Below are positions 27,320 through 34,341 of a stretch of 64,000 bases of DNA, piece by piece. The notes beneath the pieces were generated by a model, which saw only the letters and a list, made by a program, of their open reading frames with translations, was not told where the DNA came from and searched no databases. A program made the position numbers and the translations under genes. Source of the stretch: Caballeronia glathei (lineage in GTDB: Bacteria > Pseudomonadota > Gammaproteobacteria > Burkholderiales > Burkholderiaceae). Every line of letters begins with the position of its first letter. Within the stretch, counting starts at the first letter, position 1. Where the stretch lies: positions 124,001 to 188,000 of the forward strand of contig NZ_JFHC01000002.1 in assembly GCF_000698595.1 (NCBI RefSeq), in the 5' to 3' direction.

Positions 27320-28462
27320 TTAGAAGCGGTGACGCAGGCCAATCGTTGCCGAAACCTGGTTTTCGGTCGACGACACGCCAACACCCGTGATCGTTGCGCC
27401 GAGGCCCGGAACGTTGTCGCCGTCCGACACGTGCTGGTATTCGCCTTGCAGGTACACGTCCGTGCGCTTCGACAGCGCGTAGGCCGTCTGCAGGCTGACC
27501 TGGTGGAACTTCGGCGACTCGCCGCTGATGCGGCTGTCGGTGTACGTGTACGCACCTGCGACGCTCAGGGCCGGCGTCAGGCTGTAGCGGCCGTTGACTT
27601 CGTAGTTGGTGAAGCGCGCATGGCTTTCGCTGAAGGGGATCGCAGCGCCGCCCGTGCCTGCTGCCGTCACGCCGAGCGCGTTGTCGAGCATGGTTTGCGT
27701 GAACACGAAGCCGACCGTCGCCGGGCCGAACGCGTAGCTCAGACCGCCGCCGAACGTGCGCTGACGGCCAGCAGCCAGCGGATTGTCGCCGCTCACTGCG
27801 CCCAGGGCGTTCGGAACTGCCTGGTTGACGTCGTTGTTCAGTTGCAGGTAAGCCGCAGCGATGTTCAACGGACCGTAGTTGTACGATGCGCCGACGCTGT
27901 AAGCGCGGTTATCAGCAAAGCCGCCCGCTTCGTTCGAGAAGCCGTACATGCCGCCGAACTTGAAGCCGCCGAAGTTCGCGCTCGTGTACTTGACCGAGTT
28001 GTTGACGCGGAACGAGTTGTCGAGGTTGTCGTTGTCGAACGGGTGGGCGAACTGCGTGCCGCCGTATTGCGTACCCGTCAGGGCGAGAGGCCCGAGGTAG
28101 TCGACGACGGAGTCATACTGGCGACCGAGGGTCACCGCACCGTACTGCTCGCCCGAAATGCCGACGAATGCCTGACGGCCGAATTCACGTCCGCCCTGGC
28201 CCAGCGTGCCGTTGAAGATGTTGAAGCCGTTTTCCAACACGAAGATTGCCTTCAGGCCGCCGCCGAGGTCTTCAGCGCCGCGCAAGCCCCAGCGGCTGCC
28301 GTTCACCGAACCGCTCGTCGCCTTGAAGTTGCTGTGGCCTTGTTGGTTGTTCGTATAGGTGATGCCTGCGTCGATCAAGCCGTACAGCGTAACGCTGCTT
28401 TGCGCTTGAGCGGCGGTAGCAAATACGCCCGTCAGGGCAGCGACCATGAGAGTCTTTTTCAT
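27320..28462 (-). CDS. Trimeric outer-membrane porin (Gram-negative porin, Burkholderia type)
   Basis: The 380-residue protein has a Sec signal peptide MKKTLMVAALTGVFATAAQA and starts the mature chain with QSSVTLYGLIDAG, the hallmark of beta-proteobacterial general porins. NGSRWGLRGAEDLGGGLKAI and RQAFVGISG are conserved strands and turns. The last residue is Phe, as needed for BAM-dependent assembly. The gene has AGGAG-like spacing (GGAGTTACAAAG) before ATG. The 5' region is long and AT-rich, so post-transcriptional control by sRNA is possible but not shown. It belongs to the OpcP/Omp38 superfamily; the exact porin name cannot be fixed. Confidence 0.93.
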   Translation of the reverse strand: MKKTLMVAALTGVFATAAQAQSSVTLYGLIDAGITYTNNQQGHSNFKATSGSVNGSRWGLRGAEDLGGGLKAIFVLENGFNIFNGTLGQGGREFGRQAFVGISGEQYGAVTLGRQYDSVVDYLGPLALTGTQYGGTQFAHPFDNDNLDNSFRVNNSVKYTSANFGGFKFGGMYGFSNEAGGFADNRAYSVGASYNYGPLNIAAAYLQLNNDVNQAVPNALGAVSGDNPLAAGRQRTFGGGLSYAFGPATVGFVFTQTMLDNALGVTAAGTGGAAIPFSESHARFTNYEVNGRYSLTPALSVAGAYTYTDSRISGESPKFHQVSLQTAYALSKRTDVYLQGEYQHVSDGDNVPGLGATITGVGVSSTENQVSATIGLRHRF

Positions 28463-28879
28463 CTTTGTAACTCCGAGAGCAGATTGGGCCTAAATGAACC
28501 CAGGCTTGAAGGAAACCTTCTCCGACGCGCTGCGAGAGGCGAGTCAGGTTGAGCGATATGTTCAGGAAACGAACATATTTGTTTCCGGACCAGACGAAGT
28601 GTAAAGACGGTGTTAACAGCCAGACATTCCGATTTACGCAATAAAGTATTCTTCGATCGGCAATGATCGAATCACGCCGTTTCGGCCTTTACTGGTAAGG
28701 GTTTGCGGCAAGAAAGGCGGGGTACGGGAGGGGTGTCAACCGCACGGCGTTGCGTTGTTGCGACACGCTTCGACGCGCAAATACAACAGGAAAAGTCCGA
28801 TTCTGGATTGTTGATTTAACTGCAATAGTTGATTGCTGTTTTTACTGGTAATTTTTTCCAGAACCGCCGCTATACTTGT

Positions 28880-28968
28880 TTTGCTGCTTTCCGAAGCAGA
28901 CTTTTTCGTTGACGGAAAAGATCTCCAAACCTTTGTCAGCGCGACCTCCAAGTCGCGCTTTTTTTTTG
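28880..28968 (+). ncRNA. Candidate small RNA with Rho-independent terminator
   Basis: A TATACT at 28871-28876 resembles a -10 box. It is followed by a hairpin CTGCTT-TCCG-AAGCAG, a second stem TTTTC/GAAAA around 28901-28918, and then the terminator stem GCGCGAC/GTCGCGC at 28939-28958 with nine T residues. No coding sequence with an RBS precedes the terminator, and the porin gene points away. The arrangement is what a trans-acting, Hfq-type sRNA of about 85-90 bases looks like. The -35 box is poor, so the call is inference. Confidence 0.45.
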
Positions 28969-28978
28969 TCTTCGGCTC

Positions 28979-29161
28979 TCAGGCTGCTCCCGGCTGGGCG
29001 TCGTCCATTGCGCGCCGCTCGCCGAAGTCGTGCTCTGGCGGAAGCGTCCAATCTTCCATGATGTAATGACGAGCGTCTATCGGGGATGACAGCAGGTTCT
29101 GCCAGTGGTCACCGTGCCAAGACGGATCGAGATCGAACGCAGCGACAGGGTGACGTTGCAT
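28979..29161 (-). CDS. Small hypothetical protein (60 aa), doubtful
   Basis: The frame reads MQRHPVAAFDLDPSWHGDHW near its start, then SPIDARHYIMEDWTLPPEHD. It has a protein-like composition rich in Trp, His and Asp, unlike out-of-frame GC-rich noise. A stop codon closes the frame ten codons upstream, no RBS is visible, and I recognise no family. It could be a short real gene or a remnant of a longer one. Confidence 0.3.
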   Translation of the reverse strand: MQRHPVAAFDLDPSWHGDHWQNLLSSPIDARHYIMEDWTLPPEHDFGERRAMDDAQPGAA

Positions 29162-29439
29162 CGTGCGCCGGCGACGAAAAGAATGATTTCAGCCACTGCC
29201 CCGCGCGCTTGAATTCGGTCATCACGAGGAACTCCCCTTTCTTCTGCATATTGGCCGTCATATTGCTGATGGGTGCACGCTTCAACAATACGCAGAAACA
29301 CTTACGATTGGATAAATCTTGTTACAAATAGGACAAGTGTTTCCGGACATTAATCGTCATCGAAGTGTGATACGCGGGTGCGCCGATTGGGCTTTTTCTG
29401 TTTAAGCGCATTAATAAATCACGTCGTTATTGATTCCTC
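29162..29439. other. Intergenic region upstream of the cold-shock gene
   Basis: This AT-richer segment between the doubtful 60-aa frame and the csp promoter carries short open frames without RBS. I see no repeat or RNA structure that I would call. Confidence 0.3.
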
Positions 29440-29468
29440 TTGACGCTGCGAACGCGTCCTTATATAAA
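29440..29468 (+). promoter_or_regulatory. Strong sigma-70 promoter of the cold-shock gene
   Basis: TTGACG at 29440-29445 and TATAAA at 29463-29468 are spaced by 17 bases. The predicted start site at about 29476 gives a leader of roughly 90 bases before ATG 29565, consistent with the structured 5' leaders of csp mRNAs. Confidence 0.8.
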
Positions 29469-29564
29469 AGGCGACACCGCGCGTTTGGCCGATAGCGTCC
29501 AGGCGATCATTGCGGTGTTACAGGGCTTGGCCCGTATTTATCAAACTTCGAAGGAACAAGGTAT

Positions 29565-29768
29565 ATGGAAACCGGTATCGTCAAATGGTTTAACGATGCT
29601 AAAGGCTTTGGCTTCATCACGTCGGATACAGGCGGTGAGGACCTGTTCGCGCACTTCTCCGAGATCCGTGCCGACGGCTTCAAGTCGCTCAAGGAGAACC
29701 AGCGGGTGTCGTTCGAGGTGAAGACCGGCCCGAAAGGCAAGCAGGCAGCCAACATTCGCGGACTCTAA
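29565..29768 (+). CDS. Cold-shock protein (CspA family)
   Basis: The 67-residue single OB-fold protein contains both RNA-binding motifs, KGFGFIT (RNP1) and DLFAHFS (RNP2). It binds single-stranded RNA and DNA and melts RNA structure. The start [18 protein letters not shown] is typical. AAGGA lies at 29551-29555. A terminator follows at 29801-29830. Confidence 0.98.
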   Translation: METGIVKWFNDAKGFGFITSDTGGEDLFAHFSEIRADGFKSLKENQRVSFEVKTGPKGKQAANIRGL

Positions 29769-29800
29769 GCCGTCAGCAGTTTCGGCGCAAAGAATCGGGA

Positions 29801-29830
29801 AGCCCCCTGCGAGAGCAGGGGGCTTTTTTA
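29801..29830 (+). terminator. Rho-independent terminator of the cold-shock gene
   Basis: AGCCCCCTGC and GCAGGGGGCT form a perfect ten-pair stem with a GAGA tetraloop, then six T residues. Confidence 0.95.
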
Positions 29831-30143
29831 TTGCGTGTCGGGTAATCGAGAGTTGCGCTCCAATGCGCAATCTGTTTATTGCCTCAATCGTGCCGCCAGT
29901 TCGTGCCGGAGGCGGGCCGATTTAATCCTTGCCATCAGGCGGTCGAGATTTATTTTTAATGCTGCGTAAATCGGGGTTAATGCTGATGCATCCGCGCAGA
30001 CCCGGATTAATCCGGCGATGCGTTTAGTCTTATATAGAGGGATATCCTGTTCACCCGCGCGTCCTGTTCATGCTGGCCCCCTGCGCTAAAATGAGCGGAT
30101 CCCTCACGCGTCCGCGCTCCCGAGATTCACTCCCGAATCCGCG
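29831..30143 (+). promoter_or_regulatory. Gap before the exonuclease gene with a 14-base perfect palindrome
   Basis: No gene is seen. CCGGATTAATCCGG at 30002-30015 is a perfect palindrome. TTAATGCTG occurs twice at about 29957 and 29978. A TAAAAT at about 30087-30092 could be the -10 box for the exonuclease gene. The palindrome may be an operator for a dimeric regulator. Confidence 0.45.
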
Positions 30144-31382
30144 ATGCCCGGCGCCTCCCATATCGCGATGCACGCTCTTTCCCCGTTTCCCAGCAGCGAA
30201 TTCCCCGCCGGCCCCGTCGTTTTTGTCGACCTCGAGACAACGGGCGGCACGTTCGGCATCGATCGGATCACCGAGATCGGAATCGTCGAGGCGGGTCCGT
30301 CCGGCGTGACGCAGTGGAGTTCACTCGTGAACCCGCAGAAGCCCATTCCCGCCTTCATTCAGCAGCTGACCGGCATCAGCGATGCGATGGTTCGCGACGC
30401 GCCGACGTTTGACGAACTCGCGCCCGCGCTCTTCGAGCGCATGAACGGCCGCCTTTTCGTCGCGCACAACGCGCATTTCGACCACGGCTTCCTGCGCGGC
30501 GAATTCAGGCGGATGGGCCTCAAGTTCCAGCCGGACGTGCTGTGCACGGTGCAGTTGTCGCGGGCGGTCTATCCGGAAGAGCGGCGTCATGGGCTCGACG
30601 CGCTCGTCGAGCGGCACGCGCTCGTGCCGTCGGCGCGGCACCGGGCGCTCGCCGACGCCGAATTGATCTGGCAATTCTGGCAGCACCTGCATCGCTCCCA
30701 TTCGGCCGACATCCTGCGCGGCCACATGGACCGGGTCACGCGCCGCTTCCAGCTCGCCGGCGACATCGACGAGGACACGATCGAGCGCATTCCCGCCGGC
30801 TGCGGGATCTACGTGTTCTTCGGGGAGGGCGACGTGCCGCTCTTCGTCGGCAGAAGCGTGCGGTTGCGCCAGCGCGTGCGTTCGCATCTGACGGGTCCGC
30901 GCCGTTCGGCGAAGGACCTGCGGCTCGCGCAGCTCATCCGGCGCGTCGAATGGACGGCGACGGGCGGCGAGATTGGCGCGCTGCTTGCCGAGGCGGGGGC
31001 GGTCGCGCGGCTGCGGCCGCCGCACAATCGCGTGCCGCGATCGCGGGGCGACGATCCGCGCGGCTCGGTGTGGCCTTATGCGGGCGCGATCGCGATCGAA
31101 GAGCGCGATGCCGCGACGGGGTTGCCGGCGTGGCACGTCATCGACGGATGGCAATACCTGGGGACGGCGGCCTCGCTCGCCGAAGCGGCGGCGTCGCGCG
31201 CAGTGTCGCTGGCGCCCGGTTTCGAACTGTCGACCTACCGCATCCTGAGCGAGCGCCTCGCGCGCGGGCTCGCCTTCGTGCCGCTGGACGCGATCGCCGG
31301 CAACGCGCTCCCTCAGCCGACGGCGCCGACGCCGCCCGCGGCGCAGACATGTGACAGTGCGCGCGAAAGCGGCGCGTTCTGA
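30144..31382 (+). CDS. DnaQ-like 3'-5' exonuclease fused to a GIY-YIG nuclease domain
   Basis: The 412-residue protein has a DEDDh exonuclease domain at about residues 25-190. Exo I is Asp29-x-Glu31 in FVDLETTGG, Exo II is in VAHNAHFDHGFL, and Exo III is the RHRALADAEL segment. A UvrC/Cho-like GIY-YIG domain follows at about 215-300 with GCGIYVFFGEGDVPLFVGRS, in which the second tract is FVG not YIG. This architecture occurs in proteobacterial epsilon-subunit/Cho fusions and suggests DNA repair. The 3' end overlaps the convergent chorismate mutase gene by 70 bases. ATG 30144 or ATG 30168 could be the start. Confidence 0.88.
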   Translation: MPGASHIAMHALSPFPSSEFPAGPVVFVDLETTGGTFGIDRITEIGIVEAGPSGVTQWSSLVNPQKPIPAFIQQLTGISDAMVRDAPTFDELAPALFERMNGRLFVAHNAHFDHGFLRGEFRRMGLKFQPDVLCTVQLSRAVYPEERRHGLDALVERHALVPSARHRALADAELIWQFWQHLHRSHSADILRGHMDRVTRRFQLAGDIDEDTIERIPAGCGIYVFFGEGDVPLFVGRSVRLRQRVRSHLTGPRRSAKDLRLAQLIRRVEWTATGGEIGALLAEAGAVARLRPPHNRVPRSRGDDPRGSVWPYAGAIAIEERDAATGLPAWHVIDGWQYLGTAASLAEAAASRAVSLAPGFELSTYRILSERLARGLAFVPLDAIAGNALPQPTAPTPPAAQTCDSARESGAF

Positions 31383-31936
31383 TTCGCGTCGTAGCGCGTC
31401 ATGTGCTTCCAGCGCGCGACGCTGTCGGCGAGCCGCAGCGGGCAATCCTGCTCGTGGCGCACCGGTTCGACGCGCGCCAGCGCGGCGATCAGCGATTGCG
31501 TGAGCCGGTCGAGCTTCGGGCGGGTGTCCGTCCCGAGGTCCGGCGCCGCCCCTTCGGGCGGCCGCGCCCCGCGCCACTGCTCGAACAGCGCGTTCTGCAC
31601 GTCCTTGCTCGCTTCGATCTGGTCGCGGAAGAATTGCTGCGCGAATGCCGGGTCGATACCCGCCGCGCGGGCCTTCTTGTCGACGCTCGCGAGCAGCGCG
31701 GCCTCGCGGGGCGCGTCAGTGATCGGTTCGTGGCGCGCCCACTTCCAGCGCGCGACGGGTTCGGCGAGCGCGAGGCGCTGCGACGTCAGGGCAACCAGAT
31801 TGGTGAGCGGGGTGTCATCGCCATTCGCGTGCGCGGGCGAAACGCAGGCGACGCAAGCCATGACGAGGGCGGCAGACGTGCGCAATGAAAACGCGAGGCG
31901 GGAGCAGGAGAAGGAAAAGGGCGGTAGACGACGCAT
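31313..31936 (-). CDS. aroQ: Secreted (periplasmic) chorismate mutase, *AroQ class
   Basis: The 207-residue protein converts chorismate to prephenate outside the cytoplasm. A signal peptide at about residues 1-37 ends in SPAHA. The mature part has the all-helical AroQ fold with LVALTSQRLALAEPVARWKW (first helix with catalytic Arg and Lys candidates), then AALLASVDKKARAAG and FFRDQIEASKDVQ. A Cys pair (QDCPLR and SHVCAA) could form a disulphide, as in other *AroQ enzymes. The start at ATG 31936 fits the signal peptide; the longer frame is unlikely. The 3' end overlaps the exonuclease gene antisense. Confidence 0.88.
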   Translation of the reverse strand: MRRLPPFSFSCSRLAFSLRTSAALVMACVACVSPAHANGDDTPLTNLVALTSQRLALAEPVARWKWARHEPITDAPREAALLASVDKKARAAGIDPAFAQQFFRDQIEASKDVQNALFEQWRGARPPEGAAPDLGTDTRPKLDRLTQSLIAALARVEPVRHEQDCPLRLADSVARWKHMTRYDANQNAPLSRALSHVCAAGGVGAVG

Positions 31937-32152
31937 TGCGGGCGCTGGATGAGTGAAAAACCCAGCATAGCGCACCGTGGCAACGCTCGCCGTTATGGGC
32001 GCGTACGGCCCCTCGCGCGGGACGGCGCGCTCACTGACGGCATGCGCGACGATCCCTGGCGCAAGCCATTGCTGGTTGTTGACGTCCGCGCGTGGACAAC
32101 TGCGCGTTGCGTCGTTCACACGACGGCGACGTGGCGATTCCGGAACCGGCGC

Positions 32153-32302
32153 TTATTTGCTTTCGCGCTGGCTGCGTTGTTCGTCGAAGAACGCCCGGAC
32201 ATGCTCGGGCAGTTCCGCGGCCAGGAATTCGACCCCGACCGGTTCCGGATCCGGACAAGAAACCGTGTCGGGGGTCGGAATTTTCGTCGGCTTGGCGTCC
32301 AT
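32153..32302 (-). CDS. Small acidic protein (49 aa), unknown function
   Basis: A minus-strand frame of 50 codons starts at ATG 32302 and ends at TAA 32155-32153. AAGGAG at 32315-32310 is seven bases upstream, an excellent RBS; an ATG at 32305 directly before it is a possible alternate start. The protein runs MDAKPTKIPTPDTVSCPDPE and ends FFDEQRSQRESK. It is acidic, with no signal peptide or known domain. It lies between the chorismate mutase gene and a gene-poor stretch. Confidence 0.65.
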   Translation of the reverse strand: MDAKPTKIPTPDTVSCPDPEPVGVEFLAAELPEHVRAFFDEQRSQRESK

Positions 32303-32315
32303 CATCTCTCTCCTT

Positions 32316-32900
32316 AAGTCACACGATTATCGATCTCGATTTTAGGTTCGTACCAGCATCGATTGCGCTGCCGGAACAAATGCACATCTCTTGTTGCTTT
32401 ATCGGAACAGCGTCGCAATTCCTTGAGCCTCGGCGATAAAATCGAACGATTGACCGATGCGTGCATGAACGTTCGCAAAATTTACGTTCGACAATCATGC
32501 GGCTTCATTTACCGGTTTCTCGTTCCCAGCAGCAATTTGTCCCTGCTGCGCCGCGCTGCGGGCCGCCACGGCCCTGCGGCGCTGGCTTCGCAGTGAACGC
32601 TCAATTCCACTTTACCGTTTCCTCTATGGATATAACGATACCGGGAAACCATCGTTGACGGACTATTGCGCGCTGGGGAATAATAATCCGGGCGTGTGCA
32701 AGCGCACAAAATTCGCCTTATTCGCGGCGCTTGCAAATTCATGGTATTCGCAGCCTGCGAATAACCCGTCCAAAGCCGGCCGCTTATAACGAAAAACACA
32801 TTAATGCGTGGCTTTATTCCGTCCGCGAGCGATACATAGGTACGAGGCAGGCGAGGAAGCCAGAGAGATGCGCGGAAGCCGAACGGCCTGCGCCAAATGA
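32316..32900. other. 585-base gap, no gene recognised
   Basis: Codon patterns here do not look coding on either strand, and open frames lack ribosome binding sites. The promoter of the small minus-strand gene should lie near 32320-32400, where the sequence is AT-richer. I see no repeats or RNA genes until the terminator at 32901. Confidence 0.4.
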
Positions 32901-32936
32901 AAAACCCGCGAAGCCGAAAGACGACGCGGGTTTTTG
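32901..32936 (-). terminator. Rho-independent terminator of tRNA-Thr
   Basis: AAAACCCGCG and CGCGGGTTTT form a ten-pair stem with a 14-base loop. On the minus strand it lies just past the tRNA-Thr gene and is followed by a T-run. Confidence 0.88.
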
Positions 32937-32945
32937 TATGATGCT

Positions 32946-33021
32946 TGGTGCCGGAAAGAGGAATCGAACCCCCGACCTTCGCATTACGAATGCGCTGCTC
33001 TACCGTCTGAGCTATTCCGGC
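32946..33021 (-). tRNA. tRNA-Thr (anticodon CGT)
   Basis: The 76-base gene includes CCA. The acceptor GCCGGAA pairs with TTCCGGC. The anticodon arm GCGCA-TTCGTAA-TGCG carries CGT, which reads ACG. The T arm GGGGGTTCGATTCCTC is canonical. It has its own promoter and terminator. Confidence 0.97.
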
Positions 33022-33035
33022 ATCAGGGAAACGAG

Positions 33036-33065
33036 ATTATAGGGAGTTTTTGCTGAGTTTGGCAA
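33036..33065 (-). promoter_or_regulatory. Sigma-70-type promoter of tRNA-Thr
   Basis: On the minus strand TTGCCA (33065-33060) and TATAAT (33041-33036) are spaced by 18 bases. The -10 box is 14 bases before the mature tRNA. It sits in the short space between the fbp stop and the tRNA. Confidence 0.75.
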
Positions 33066-33073
33066 TACCCCGA

Positions 33074-34102
33074 TCAATTTTTCTTTTCCAGATGGTATCG
33101 GGTCACGCGATCCACCTCGTTCTTCGAGCCGAGGAACACCGGAACGCGCTCGTGGAGGCTTTGCGGCTCGATGTCGAGGATGCGCTGGTGGCCGTTCGTC
33201 GCGGCGCCGCCCGCCTGCTCGACGATGAACGCCATCGGGTTTGCCTCGTACATCAGGCGCAGCTTGCCCGGACGATCCGGCGTGCGCTTGTCGGCGGGAT
33301 ACATGAAGATGCCGCCGCGATTCAGGATGCGGTGCACGTCCGCGACCATGGACGCCACCCAGCGCATGTTGAAATCTTCCTTGCGCGGGCCGTCCTTGCC
33401 CTCATTCAGCTCGTTTACGTACTGCTGGACAGGCTCGTACCAGTGGCGGGCGTTCGACGCGTTGATCGCGTACTCCTTCGTTTCGACCGGAACCTGCATA
33501 TCGCTTTGCGTGAGCACCCACGAGCCGAGCTCGCGATCGAGCGTGAAGCAGTTCACGCCGTTGCCGGTGGTGAGCACGAGCACCGTCTGCGGGCCGTACA
33601 CCGCATAACCCGCGGCGACCTGCGCCGAGCCGGGCTGCAGGAATGCCTGTTCGCTCGGCTCCACGCCGTCCGGGCAGCGCAGTACGGAAAAAATGGTACC
33701 GATCGACACGTTGACGTCGATGTTCGAGGAGCCGTCGAGCGGATCGAACGTCAGCAGATAGTTACCCTTCGGGTAGCGATTGGGAATCGGGAAAATCTTC
33801 TCCATTTCCTCTGACGCCATCGCGGCGAGGTTGCCGCCCCATTCGTTGGCGTCGAGCAGAATTTCGTTCGACAGAATGTCGAGCCGTTTCTGCACCTCGC
33901 CCTGCACGTTTTCGCTGCCGGCGCTGCCGAGCGCCTCGCCGAGCGCGCCTTTGCTCACCTGGTAGCTGATCTGCTTGCAGGCCCGCGCGACGACTTCGAT
34001 GAGCAGACGCAGGTCCGCCGGGAGGTTCTGGTGTTCGCGTTGCTGCTCGATCAGATATTTGGTGAGGGTGGTGCGGCGGGAAATCGACATGCTTGAGGAC
34101 AT
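33074..34102 (-). CDS. fbp: Fructose-1,6-bisphosphatase, class I
   Basis: The 342-residue gluconeogenic enzyme hydrolyses fructose-1,6-bisphosphate to fructose-6-phosphate. The metal-binding segment [20 protein letters not shown] is intact at about residue 115-135. Other family stretches are [19 protein letters not shown] and [13 protein letters not shown] 34102 has GGAG six bases upstream; ATG 34090 is an alternate. It lies downstream of pepN but behind a terminator, so it is probably expressed separately. Confidence 0.98.
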   Translation of the reverse strand: MSSSMSISRRTTLTKYLIEQQREHQNLPADLRLLIEVVARACKQISYQVSKGALGEALGSAGSENVQGEVQKRLDILSNEILLDANEWGGNLAAMASEEMEKIFPIPNRYPKGNYLLTFDPLDGSSNIDVNVSIGTIFSVLRCPDGVEPSEQAFLQPGSAQVAAGYAVYGPQTVLVLTTGNGVNCFTLDRELGSWVLTQSDMQVPVETKEYAINASNARHWYEPVQQYVNELNEGKDGPRKEDFNMRWVASMVADVHRILNRGGIFMYPADKRTPDRPGKLRLMYEANPMAFIVEQAGGAATNGHQRILDIEPQSLHERVPVFLGSKNEVDRVTRYHLEKKN

Positions 34103-34283
34103 GCTTGGCTCCAGGAGCGTTTGACGAATGCCCTGATTCTACCCGCTCGAAACTAACGCTCGATGTGACGACCGTCCGGCGCCTCGGTTTCGGGTGCGCA
34201 CAGGCAGGCGCCGCGGCATGCCGTGCCGGCGATTCAAGGGTTGCCGGCAGTCGGGGCGGCGAAAAGCCGGCCAATCCGCCGAA

Positions 34284-34315
34284 GAAAAAAATAACCGGCG
34301 CGCGAGGCGCCGGTT
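34284..34315 (-). terminator. Rho-independent terminator of pepN
   Basis: On the minus strand AACCGGCGC and GCGCCGGTT form a nine-pair stem with a five-base loop, followed by a run of T with one A. It starts 27 bases after the pepN stop. Confidence 0.88.
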
Positions 34316-34341
34316 CCGAGGGCAAATCGGCCGGGAAGCGC

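Noticed and set aside
28833..29066. Plus-strand frame of 77 codons over the candidate sRNA
   Set aside because: It reads through the terminator T-run as poly-Phe and has no RBS, so the sRNA reading is preferred.
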